Translations under genes and position numbers: made by a program
The notes under the pieces: model-generated
What the model was told of the DNA's origin: nothing
Databases searched by the model: none
What the model saw: the letters and a program-made list of their open reading frames with translations, nothing else
Assembly: GCA_023426125.1 (NCBI GenBank)
Contig: JAFABI010000090.1
Location: 1 to 64,000 of the forward strand
Reading direction: 5' to 3'
From: Bacillota bacterium
GTDB lineage: Bacteria > Bacillota > Clostridia > Acetivibrionales > DTU013
Length of the DNA: 64,000 bases
Shown here: positions 1-7,436 of the stretch, one piece after another
Position numbering within the stretch: position 1 is the stretch's first letter
Layout: each line of letters opens with the position of its first letter

Positions 1-35
1 TAAAAGAGTACCAGTTTTTTATTATTTCGATAAGG

Positions 36-110
36 TGTCCGGATGTGCCGTTACGCTGTCCGGATAATTCCGAAATGCTGTCCGGATGTTGCCGGAATCA
101 GTGTCCGGAT
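36..110. repeat. Tandem TGTCCGGAT array, probable end of an IS21-family element
   Basis: The 9-mer TGTCCGGAT occurs four times at 36, 57, 79 and 102, with a period of 21 to 23 bp. Multiple short tandem terminal repeats of this type are typical of the ends of IS21-family elements, where they act as transposase binding sites. No istA/istB coding sequence is visible because the window starts here, so the family assignment is an inference from the terminal pattern. Confidence 0.5.
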
Positions 111-120
111 GCGTCCGAAA

Positions 121-498
121 TATGCAAATAGGCTTAGGATTTACAATGGATTGGAATATCTTAATCTATTTATCCAAGATCTTTACAAGATAACACTGGA
201 TATGTCAATTTTACCTCAATATATAGATAAACTGGAGGATATTTTTAACAGAATTATTACTGGTAAAACTCTAGAAAGGTATAGTACATTGAAATTGTTT
301 GGAAGAAAAGGCCAGAATATTGACATATGCGAAACTATTATCAATCTATACACCTGTGTTAGGGGGATTATTTGCAAATATAAATTGTCATTACAATATG
401 ATTACAAATCTTTCGAAAAATCAGTAGAAAAACTAATTAAAATATTTGAACTTGAGAAATGCTGGTATGATTATATGTTTTCACTATGCGAAGCTTGA
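121..498 (+). pseudogene. Truncated hypothetical protein next to IS end
   Basis: An open frame of about 125 codons runs from the repeat array to the stop at 498. The first ~25 residues of the longer frame (from 43) are simply translated repeat, so the native 5' end is missing. The rest (residues such as ILPQYIDKLEDIF and KSVEKLIKIFELEKCW) is helical and charged and looks like genuine coding sequence. It is much more AT-rich than the neighbouring genes. I do not recognise the family. Most likely it is the 3' fragment of an accessory gene disrupted by the adjacent element. There is no ribosome binding site. Confidence 0.35.
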
Positions 499-900
499 GA
501 AGACAAGGACAAGAGCAACCTACAGTTAAATGGCGTTCTATTATCAGCAACATTATCGGTATCTTAACATATCATTTTATAGAGCTACCAAACCAGTTTT
601 TGGTGAAGCTTTAGCTTGGACAGGTTATCTTGGAGAAATACATGATGGAGCTCCCGTGAAAGTGTCTTTATATGTAAATATATATGCGCAAATTATATAT
701 TTAAAAAATCCGCGGATAATGAAAAGTATTTGTTTACCATATTATCCAAACATGCATATTTTTGCAATTTCCTTATGTGAGTGAGAGGTTCAGAACTTTT
801 ACCCCATGTGTATAGAAAATATATCGTTGTTGAAAAGATGGCTGATGGGGAATTGCGAAAAGGTATAAACACAATACAATATATTAAATCGTTTATTTAT
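486..900 (+). other. AT-rich degenerate coding debris
   Basis: Several short frames overlap here. One is 42 codons (486-614) starting inside the stop region of the previous fragment, with residues SIISNIIGILTYHFIELPNQ. Another is 84 codons (530-784), and one ends near 938 with residues YRKYIVVEKMADGELRKG. None has a convincing ribosome binding site, and the reading sense shifts from frame to frame. This suggests frameshifted remnants of one or two accessory genes. No function can be assigned. Confidence 0.3.
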
Positions 901-910
901 AAAATCCGAC

Positions 911-940
911 TTGACGGTCGGAAGGCGTTTGCGTTATAAT
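911..940 (+). promoter_or_regulatory. Sigma-A type promoter of the tetR gene
   Basis: TTGACG (911-916) and TATAAT (935-940) are separated by 18 bp, which is close to the vegetative consensus. The palindromic operator at 942-955 starts 2 bp after the -10 box, so the predicted start site lies inside it. This is the usual arrangement for an autorepressed TetR gene. Confidence 0.75.
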
Positions 941-941
941 G

Positions 942-955
942 TAACTAAACGGTTA
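942..955. promoter_or_regulatory. Candidate TetR operator 1 (TAAC-N6-GTTA)
   Basis: TAAC (942-945) and GTTA (952-955) are separated by TAAACG, directly downstream of the tetR -10 box. The same TAAC-N6-GTTA pattern recurs at 1617-1630 just upstream of the next gene. Two copies bracketing the regulator support a shared operator. Confidence 0.6.
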
Positions 956-978
956 CTTTGGGAAAAACGGGGTTGATT

Positions 979-1599
979 ATGGGCAGAATACGGGATTCCC
1001 AGAAATCCAGGGAAGACATTTTAAATGCCGCCGAGCAGGAATTTGCCGAAAAAGGGATTTACGGCGCCAGGATTGATGAGATCGCCAGGCAGGCCGGAAT
1101 AAACAAGAGGATGATCTATGAATATTTCGGCAGCAAAGAGGAGTTGTACAAGACGGTTTTGACCACCGTATACAGCAGGTTGAGCAGGAGGGAGACTGTT
1201 CTCCTTTCTGAAGATATTCCATGCACGGAAGCAATAAAAAACATGATCGGCCTGTATTTTGATTTTTTAAATGCCAACCCCTCCTATGTGAATATGATTT
1301 TGTGGGAAAACCTCAATAAGGGAAGGTATATTCAGGACATCGACTTTAAAGACATTAAGGATCCTACGTTTGATTCCCTCCGGAAGATCATCGGCAAAGG
1401 GAAGCAGCAGGGAGTTTTTAAAGAGGACCTCGATGCGGAGCAGGTGATTTTATCGCTTCTGACCTATACCTTTTCATACTTCTCCAACAGGTATACCCTG
1501 GCCAAGCTGCTGGGGAGAAAGCTGGACAACGAGGAAAGCATCAGGAGCAGGGTACAGGATGTGACGGAAATGTTTCTCGGCTATATGTGCAAAAAATGA
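979..1599 (+). CDS. TetR/AcrR family transcriptional regulator
   Basis: This 206-residue protein has the TetR architecture. The N-terminal helix-turn-helix is at about residues 8-55 (ILNAAEQEFAEKGIYG followed by IDEIARQAGINKRMIYEYF), then comes an all-helical ligand-binding domain. The ATG at 979 is preferred over an in-frame TTG at 958, because the TTG would lie inside the operator/start-site region and the family normally begins a few residues before the helix-turn-helix. It precedes the catabolic operon at 1658-9679 and has matching palindromes on both sides, so it probably represses itself and that operon. The inducing ligand is unknown. Confidence 0.9.
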   Translation: MGRIRDSQKSREDILNAAEQEFAEKGIYGARIDEIARQAGINKRMIYEYFGSKEELYKTVLTTVYSRLSRRETVLLSEDIPCTEAIKNMIGLYFDFLNANPSYVNMILWENLNKGRYIQDIDFKDIKDPTFDSLRKIIGKGKQQGVFKEDLDAEQVILSLLTYTFSYFSNRYTLAKLLGRKLDNEESIRSRVQDVTEMFLGYMCKK

Positions 1600-1616
1600 A
1601 AAATTTTGTCTATAAG

Positions 1617-1630
1617 TAACCATCTGGTTA
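1617..1630. promoter_or_regulatory. Candidate TetR operator 2 (TAAC-N6-GTTA)
   Basis: TAAC (1617-1620), CATCTG, GTTA (1627-1630) lies in the 58-bp gap between tetR and the Gfo/Idh gene. It matches the spacing and half-sites of operator 1. Weak -35-like TTGTCT (1606) and -10-like TATGAT (1636) flank it but are 24 bp apart, so a separate promoter here is doubtful. Confidence 0.55.
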
Positions 1631-1657
1631 TTTACTATGATCACAGGAGGGAAATGT

Positions 1658-2719
1658 ATGAGTAAAAAGGTAAAGGTTCTTTTGATAGGCGCCGCATTCA
1701 GTGCGGACCTTCACATGGATGGCTATTCAAGGTGTACGGATATTGCCGAAATCGTTGCCATCTGCGACAAGGATGTTTCCAGGGTGGAGGCGCTGGCCGG
1801 GAGGTATGGCCTTAGCGGTTACAAAACCTATGACAGCTATGAGAAGGCAATCGAAGAAACGGACTGTGACCTGGTGGATATATGCATGCCCAACTTTCTG
1901 CATCACCAGGTAGCACTGGCGGCTTTCAGAAAGGGCAGGGATGTTATCTCCGAAAAGCCTCTGGCAACGACGGTGGAGGATGCCGCCGAAATGGTAAAGG
2001 CGGCGGAGGAAGCTGGCAGGAAGCTGTATTACGCCGAAGATTGGCTTTTTGCTCCGGCACTTAACAAAGCGCTGAGCATCATCGAAGAGGGCGCTATCGG
2101 GAAGCCTTTATACATCAGGGCCCGTGAAAGCCACTGCGGTTCCCATTCACCTTTCGCACAAACCATAAAATACTGCGGAGGAGGCAGTATGGTTCACCTT
2201 GGCATTCATCCGGTAGGCTTCATGCTTGCACTGAAAAACGGCAGATGGACCGAACTGACGGCCATGACCTCCGGCGGCCTTGAAAACAATTTTATTCATA
2301 AGGGGATGGAAGGCGAAGACTGGGCGGCGTGCATGATTAAGTTCGACGACGGCACCTCGGCGCTCCTGGAAGCCAATTACCTCACCATGGGGGGGATGGA
2401 GGACGTGATCGACATCTATGGTGAAAAAGGCTGCATGCATCTGGATCTTACCTTTTCGTCCGCAATCAGCTGCTATTCCATCCCGGGCTTGAGTTATACG
2501 GTGGAAAAGGCCGAAATAACCACAGGCTGGTCAAAGCCTGCGGTGGATGAGAAATTCAACCTGGGCTATGTGAGCGAAATAAGGCACTTCATGGAATGCT
2601 GCCTGAAAAACGGGGATGCCAGGGTCGGCCTTCGCGGGATCGACGGCCTGGAAGCCTTAAAGGTGATAAACCTCATCTACAAGTCTGCAAAAGAAGGCGT
2701 GAAGATCGTAAATAAATAA
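1658..2719 (+). CDS. Gfo/Idh/MocA family oxidoreductase
   Basis: This 353-residue cytoplasmic NAD(P)-dependent dehydrogenase acts on a sugar, inositol or related polyol. An N-terminal Rossmann fold is visible (KVLLIGAAFSADLHMDGY, an unusual variant of the GxGxxG loop, then VAICD). The family EKP signature follows (VISEKPLATTVEDA, about residue 95), then the C-terminal alpha/beta domain with GGGSMVHLGIHPVGF, which carries the conserved catalytic-region His. The ATG at 1658 has a strong AGGAGG eight bases upstream. It is the first enzyme gene of the TetR-linked operon. The substrate cannot be read from sequence. Confidence 0.88.
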   Translation: MSKKVKVLLIGAAFSADLHMDGYSRCTDIAEIVAICDKDVSRVEALAGRYGLSGYKTYDSYEKAIEETDCDLVDICMPNFLHHQVALAAFRKGRDVISEKPLATTVEDAAEMVKAAEEAGRKLYYAEDWLFAPALNKALSIIEEGAIGKPLYIRARESHCGSHSPFAQTIKYCGGGSMVHLGIHPVGFMLALKNGRWTELTAMTSGGLENNFIHKGMEGEDWAACMIKFDDGTSALLEANYLTMGGMEDVIDIYGEKGCMHLDLTFSSAISCYSIPGLSYTVEKAEITTGWSKPAVDEKFNLGYVSEIRHFMECCLKNGDARVGLRGIDGLEALKVINLIYKSAKEGVKIVNK

Positions 2720-2720
2720 T

Positions 2721-2820
2721 ACTACAGCGTTAATTTCATTTTTTGCGCGCCTGGCAGAAATAATCGCTAACGTTTAATGCGTTATTTCTGCCAGGATCAT
2801 TCAGTAACTAACGTCGCAGT
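2721..2820. repeat. MITE-like palindromic repeat, copy A
   Basis: A 100-bp element with imperfect terminal inverted repeats (ACTACAGCGTTA and TAACGTCGCAGT) has an internal perfect 14-bp stem, CCTGGCAGAAATAA (2750-2763) with TTATTTCTGCCAGG (2782-2795). Related elements lie at 19011, 46739 and 48543. It fills the gap between the oxidoreductase and the flavoprotein and could form a strong RNA hairpin within the operon transcript. Confidence 0.6.
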
Positions 2821-2849
2821 AATAATCGAATAATTTTTTAAAGGGATGT

Positions 2850-5507
2850 ATGATTATGAGAAAAGATCTGTATCTACCCGTAGAAATTGCCGGCCTTACC
2901 TTTAAAAACCCCTTTTATGTCGCATCGGGGCCGACGACAAAATCCGTAAAGCAGTTAAAACGCATTGAAGAAACGGGCTGGGCGGCAGCCAGCATAAAGC
3001 TGACCATCGACCCGGCGCCCTATATCAACAGGGTTCCCCGGTATGCGATTTTTAATGACCGCAACGCTTTGTGCTTCACTGCCGAGAAAAGGCTTAAATT
3101 TTATGAAGGCCTGAAGCTGATGGAAGATGCGAAAAAAGAGCTGAAGGAACTGATCCTGATGGCCAATATCACCTATGCCGGCGATCAGGGCACCGAAGGC
3201 TGGGTCAATATGGCCAAAAAGTTTGAAGAAGCGGGCTCGGATATCATCGAGCTCAACATGTGCTGCCCCAACATGTCCTACAATGTAGAGCTTTCCTCGG
3301 GGGACGAAAACAGCTGCAAGGTGCGGACAGGCGCCAGCCTTGGGCAGCAGGGGGACGCGGTCGCTGAGATTGTCAGGGAAATTAAAAAGGTCATTAAAAT
3401 ACCGCTGTTTGTCAAGCTTACACCGGAGGGCGGGAAAATAGCACAGGTTGCAAAGGCGCTGTATGCGGCCGGAGCCGATGCCGTAGGCGGCACGGCAAAC
3501 CGTCTGGGTATCCCTCCCATCAACCTTGACGATCCGGGAAAAGCGGCCTATCACCTGCAGGATGAAATAAGCATGTCCTGCCATTCGGGCGCATGGCTGA
3601 AGCCTCTGGCCCTGCGGGATACCTACGAAATCAGGAAGGTAAATGGCCCGGAGCCGCGGATCATGGCGGCGGGCGGCATGAGAAATTACAGGGACGCGGC
3701 CGAGATGTTCATGTGCGGGGCGGATCTTATCGGAATTTCCGCCGAGACGCTGATCAGCGGCTATGGATTCATTGAAGGTCTGATTTCCGATCTTAAGGAC
3801 TATATGGAAGAGCACGGGTATGCCACGACCAGGGAAATGAGGGACATCATCGTGCCTCAGGTGAAAAGCGCTCCGGAGCTTACGCTGTATGAAGGCTACG
3901 CGAAGATAAGCGAGCCAAACCTGGCGGCTCCCTGCAAAGCGGCATGTCCACACCATGTGCCTGCCCAGGCTTATGTTCAAAAGGTCGCCAAAGGGGATAT
4001 CCGGGGAGCTTATGACCTGATCATGGGAAAGAACCCCCTACAATCGGTTTGCGGGTGGGTATGCAGCCATCCCTGCGAGACGGAATGCACCCGTGGAGTC
4101 ATTGGAACTGCAATTCCCATCAGGGAAATAAAAAGATATGTTATCGAATACGGAAAAAAGGCCGGTTGGAAGCCCCAACGGACCGGAGCGGGTCCAAGGA
4201 CGGAAAAGATTGCCGTCGTAGGCTCGGGGCCGGCAGGCCTTTCATGCGCATACAATCTGGCGCTGGCAGGCTACAAGGTGACTGTCTTCGAGAAGGAGGA
4301 TTATCTGGGAGGCATGCTGAGGTATGGATTGCCCAGGTTCAGGATGAACCATGCCGTGCTGGATGAAGAAATCGAAATGCTCCGGGATATGGGCATTGAA
4401 TTTGCGACGGGGCAGTCCCTGGGGAGGGATTTTACCCTTGAAGCATTGAAAAAGCAAGACTTTTCAGCGGTATTTCTCGGCATTGGCGCACAAATGGGGC
4501 TGAAGCTTGGTGTTCCTGGTGAAGCTGCAAAGGGTGTATTTACTGCCCTTGAATTGTTGAAAAAAGTATACGACGGAGAAAAGCCGGAAATGGGAAACAG
4601 GGTAGTGGTCATCGGGGGCGGCTTTACGGCCGTGGACGCGGCACGTACCGCGAGAAGGCTGGGGGCCGGCGAAGTATATATCGCTTACCGCAGGACCAGG
4701 GATGAAATGCCTGCAACGGCTGAAGAAATTGCAGAGGCGGAAGCCGAGGGCATCCGGGTCATGTATCTTGTATCGCCTAGAAGCATAGAAGCCGCCGGCG
4801 GACGAGTAACCGGAATCCGGATGGTGAATCAGGTCCTGGGTGGGTCGGACCCGTCCGGCAGGAGGAAACCGGAAGAAGTATCGGGAGCGGAATTTACACT
4901 GCCCTGTGACACTGTGATCGCTGCTACGGGTCAAAAACCCGACTTGTCGGCATTGACCGGGCTGACCACAGATAAAGGGGGAATGCCTGTTGTCAATCTG
5001 TCTACGGGAGCCACCAGCATGGAAGCAGTTTATGCCGGCGGAGATGTAACAAATGTTGCAACGGTGATTGCGGCGATTGCCGACGGGAAAAGGGCGGCCT
5101 GTTCCATTGACAGGTTTATCGCGGGCAGCGCCGCGGTACTTGACGATGAGCCGGAATATCCTGTAGTATCAAAGGAGGCTGTCTTAAAGCGAAGCGGCTA
5201 TTTCAAGGATGAAGAAGGTACAAATCTGTATACCATGGATGGCAGCCGGAGAGTAGAGAATTACAATACCTACCTGCGTACCCTTACGGACGAAGAAGCG
5301 GCCAGGGAAGCCTCACGGTGCCTGAATTGCGGCTGCGGCGAAGGATGCGGGCTTTGCGCTTCCATTTGCAGCGAATTTGCCATTCACCTGAAGGCCCCCG
5401 ACCAATGGGAGATAAACTCCGAGGAATGTGTAGCCTGCGGGATGTGCTACAACAGGTGCCCCAACAAAAATATCGAAATGGTGAACAAAAATGTGCTGGT
5501 GAAGTAA
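2850..5507 (+). CDS. PreA-PreT type fusion: FMN TIM barrel + GltD-like FAD/NADPH reductase + 2x[4Fe-4S]
   Basis: This 885-residue single-chain flavo-iron-sulfur oxidoreductase resembles dihydropyrimidine dehydrogenase (DPD) components. Residues ~5-330 are a dihydroorotate-dehydrogenase-like FMN barrel (NPFYVASGPTTKS, ELNMCCPN, VKLTPEGG, MAAGGMRNYRDA). Residues ~350-420 are the cysteine-rich N-terminal module of GltD-type reductases (CKAACPHHVPAQ, CGWVCSHPCETECTRG). Next come FAD (VVGSGPAGLSCAYNLALAG) and NADPH (VVVIGGGFTAVDAARTARRLG) Rossmann motifs and the GGD motif (YAGGDVTNVATVIAAIADG). The C-terminus (~820-875) has two CxxC-rich ferredoxin clusters (CGLCASIC, CVACGMCYNRCP). In mammalian DPD the reductase comes before the barrel, so the order here is permuted. 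The loop matching the DPD catalytic cysteine region reads GASLGQ, without that Cys. The product could reduce an alkene or lactam, but the substrate is unknown. Start is 2850, or 2856 as an alternative. Confidence 0.85.
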   Translation: MIMRKDLYLPVEIAGLTFKNPFYVASGPTTKSVKQLKRIEETGWAAASIKLTIDPAPYINRVPRYAIFNDRNALCFTAEKRLKFYEGLKLMEDAKKELKELILMANITYAGDQGTEGWVNMAKKFEEAGSDIIELNMCCPNMSYNVELSSGDENSCKVRTGASLGQQGDAVAEIVREIKKVIKIPLFVKLTPEGGKIAQVAKALYAAGADAVGGTANRLGIPPINLDDPGKAAYHLQDEISMSCHSGAWLKPLALRDTYEIRKVNGPEPRIMAAGGMRNYRDAAEMFMCGADLIGISAETLISGYGFIEGLISDLKDYMEEHGYATTREMRDIIVPQVKSAPELTLYEGYAKISEPNLAAPCKAACPHHVPAQAYVQKVAKGDIRGAYDLIMGKNPLQSVCGWVCSHPCETECTRGVIGTAIPIREIKRYVIEYGKKAGWKPQRTGAGPRTEKIAVVGSGPAGLSCAYNLALAGYKVTVFEKEDYLGGMLRYGLPRFRMNHAVLDEEIEMLRDMGIEFATGQSLGRDFTLEALKKQDFSAVFLGIGAQMGLKLGVPGEAAKGVFTALELLKKVYDGEKPEMGNRVVVIGGGFTAVDAARTARRLGAGEVYIAYRRTRDEMPATAEEIAEAEAEGIRVMYLVSPRSIEAAGGRVTGIRMVNQVLGGSDPSGRRKPEEVSGAEFTLPCDTVIAATGQKPDLSALTGLTTDKGGMPVVNLSTGATSMEAVYAGGDVTNVATVIAAIADGKRAACSIDRFIAGSAAVLDDEPEYPVVSKEAVLKRSGYFKDEEGTNLYTMDGSRRVENYNTYLRTLTDEEAAREASRCLNCGCGEGCGLCASICSEFAIHLKAPDQWEINSEECVACGMCYNRCPNKNIEMVNKNVLVK

Positions 5508-5527
5508 GGCAATGATGGAGGTTTCAT

Positions 5528-6502
5528 ATGAAAGAAAAGATTTTAATTACCCCAAAATCCTTTTCCCAGGCAGGGGATGCTGCATATAAGCCTTTAAGGG
5601 AGGCGGGCTTCGAGGTCGTTGAGAATAAGACGGGGAAGACCCTTGACGAGGCTCAATTAATGGAGCAATGCGCCGACATTGACGGGATCGTCGTAGGCAT
5701 TGACCCGTTGACGGAAGCAGTTCTAAAAAGTGCCAAAAAGCTGAAAGCCATATCCAAGTACGGAGCCGGACTGGACAATATCGACCTTAAGGCTGCAGCC
5801 GACCTTGGAATAAAGGTGGAGCGGGCGGCAGGGACCAATGCCGTCTCCGTTGCGGAGCTGGCCATAGGCCTGTTTTTCTCATTGGCCAGAAGCATACCTG
5901 CGGTGTCCGCCATAACCAAAAGCGGCAAGTGGGACAGGGTAAAAGGGGTGGAGCTGACGGGTAAAACCGTTGGGATCGTAGGCTTTGGCAATATCGGCAG
6001 GGAAGTTGCCAGAATGGCCTCCGGTTTGGGCATGAAGGTTTTGACCTACGATCCTTTGCTGGAGGCGGATGCGCATAGCCAGGAAAGCTCTCCGTTGAAA
6101 GAACTGAAGGAGTGCATAGGGAAATATTCCGTCAAAACGGATGGCCTGGATCAAGTAATAAAGGAAGCCGATTTCCTGACACTTCACCTTCCGCTTACCG
6201 GTGAAACAAAATATATGATCAACAGGGATACCTTGGCTTCCATGAAGAAAACGGCTTATCTTGTCAACACAGCCAGAGGTGAACTGGTAGATGAGGACGC
6301 ACTTTATGATGCGTTGAAAAACGGCGTGATAGCCGGCGCAGCAGAGGACGTTTTTTCCACGGAGCCGCCGGAAGGGCATAAGCTCCTGACGTTGGACAAC
6401 TTCCTTCTGACGTCGCATATAGGCGGCTTTACAGTGGAAGCGGTGGAAAAAATGGCGGTGCGGTCGGCGATAAATCTTGTCAATATGCTGAAAGGGGAGT
6501 AA
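5528..6502 (+). CDS. D-2-hydroxyacid dehydrogenase (phosphoglycerate dehydrogenase-like)
   Basis: This 324-residue NAD-dependent dehydrogenase has the split catalytic domain of the D-isomer-specific 2-hydroxyacid dehydrogenase family. It shows the entry motif KYGAGLDNIDLKAA and GTNAVSVAELAIGL, the NAD Rossmann loop GIVGFGNIGREVA (about 147-159), and the catalytic Arg in VNTARGELVDEDAL. The catalytic His region is LLTSHIGGFTVEAVEKMA. The length fits glyoxylate/hydroxypyruvate or short SerA-like enzymes lacking the ACT domain. A GGAGG lies 8 bp before the ATG. It is tightly packed in the operon (20 bp after the fusion flavoprotein, 6 bp before the SDR), so it probably oxidises or reduces a 2-hydroxy acid intermediate of that pathway. 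Confidence 0.9.
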   Translation: MKEKILITPKSFSQAGDAAYKPLREAGFEVVENKTGKTLDEAQLMEQCADIDGIVVGIDPLTEAVLKSAKKLKAISKYGAGLDNIDLKAAADLGIKVERAAGTNAVSVAELAIGLFFSLARSIPAVSAITKSGKWDRVKGVELTGKTVGIVGFGNIGREVARMASGLGMKVLTYDPLLEADAHSQESSPLKELKECIGKYSVKTDGLDQVIKEADFLTLHLPLTGETKYMINRDTLASMKKTAYLVNTARGELVDEDALYDALKNGVIAGAAEDVFSTEPPEGHKLLTLDNFLLTSHIGGFTVEAVEKMAVRSAINLVNMLKGE

Positions 6503-6508
6503 AGAGAA

Positions 6509-7330
6509 ATGAATTTATTTGATATCAAAGGTAAAAATGCAGCCATCCTTGGCGGAGGCGGAATCCTGGGAACGTCCATGGCCGAAGGCCTGGCATCGGC
6601 AGGTGCGAATGTGGCCATTTGCGACCTCAAGGAGGAGACGGCGGTGAAGATCGCCCAGGGGCTGGAGAAATACAACGTGAAAGCCAGGGGCTACGGGATG
6701 AACGCCATGGAATATGAGTCCCTGAAAAATGCCTGCGCCGCAGTGAAAAATGATTTCGGAAGCATCGATATCCTGGTAAATGCAGTCGGCGGCAACATGA
6801 AGGACGCTTCGACAACGGATACCGTATCTTATTTCGACCTGCCCAGGGAAGCCCTGGAAAAGGTGGTGGATTTGAACCTCATGGCCGGTGCAATGCTGCC
6901 CTGCCAGGTGTTTGGACGCGAGATGGCCGAGAGCGAAGAGGGAGGGTCCATTATCAACATCTCCTCCATGAATTATTACAGGCCGTTGACCAGAACGCCG
7001 GGATATTCGGCTGCCAAGGCTGCGGTAAGCAACTTTACCCAATGGCTGTCGGTTTATCTGGCACAGGCCTATGGCGATAAAATCAGGGTGAATGCAATTG
7101 CACCCGGGTTTTTCCTTACGGATCAGAACAGGTATCTGCTCACTGATCTGGCAACAGGCGAGCCCACGAAAAGAGGCAGGCAGATCATCGAACACACGCC
7201 CATGGGCAGGTATGGGGATCCGCGGGATCTTATAGGAACACTGGTTTGGCTGGCTTCGGATGCGGCAAAGTTTGTGACAGGCATTACGGTTCCGGTTGAC
7301 GGTGGATTTTCAGCCTACTCGGGGGTATGA
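6509..7330 (+). CDS. SDR oxidoreductase, D-mannonate oxidoreductase (UxuB)-like
   Basis: This 273-residue classical short-chain dehydrogenase shows the cofactor loop AAILGGGGILGTSMAEGLA (a GxxxGxG variant), the structural NAVGG, and the catalytic Ser region NISSMNYYRPL. The YxxxK motif is YSAAKAAV, and the tail is GIRVNAIAPGFF-like with VDGGFSAYSG at the C-terminus. The segment DQNRYLLTDLATGEPTKR and HTPMGRYG resembles the Bacillus-type SDR fructuronate reductase (UxuB/YjmF). I infer a uronate or keto-sugar-acid role, but no mannonate dehydratase gene is nearby, so the exact substrate stays open. Confidence 0.85.
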   Translation: MNLFDIKGKNAAILGGGGILGTSMAEGLASAGANVAICDLKEETAVKIAQGLEKYNVKARGYGMNAMEYESLKNACAAVKNDFGSIDILVNAVGGNMKDASTTDTVSYFDLPREALEKVVDLNLMAGAMLPCQVFGREMAESEEGGSIINISSMNYYRPLTRTPGYSAAKAAVSNFTQWLSVYLAQAYGDKIRVNAIAPGFFLTDQNRYLLTDLATGEPTKRGRQIIEHTPMGRYGDPRDLIGTLVWLASDAAKFVTGITVPVDGGFSAYSGV

Positions 7331-7337
7331 GAAACAG

Positions 7338-7396
7338 AGGGACGGTTCTCTTGTTCAAGGCTTGAAGCAAGAGAAATAATCAAAAGAACCGTCCCT
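7338..7396. repeat. GGGACGGTTCT palindromic repeat
   Basis: AGGGACGGTTCT (7338-7349) and AGAACCGTCCCT (7385-7396) form a perfect 12-bp inverted repeat. A nested smaller hairpin (CTTGTTCAAG with CTTGAAGCAAG) lies between them. It belongs to the same family as the tandem repeats at 12723-12932 and the half sites at 40755 and 52265. It sits between the SDR and kinase genes and may affect processing or polarity of the transcript. Confidence 0.7.
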
Positions 7397-7436
7397 TTGA
7401 TTCCCTTCGAAGTATATTATTAACTTGAAAGCTGGT

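Noticed and set aside
2955..3980. 341-codon minus-strand frame
   Set aside because: Entirely antisense to the FMN barrel of the PreA-PreT fusion, whose motifs are unambiguous.
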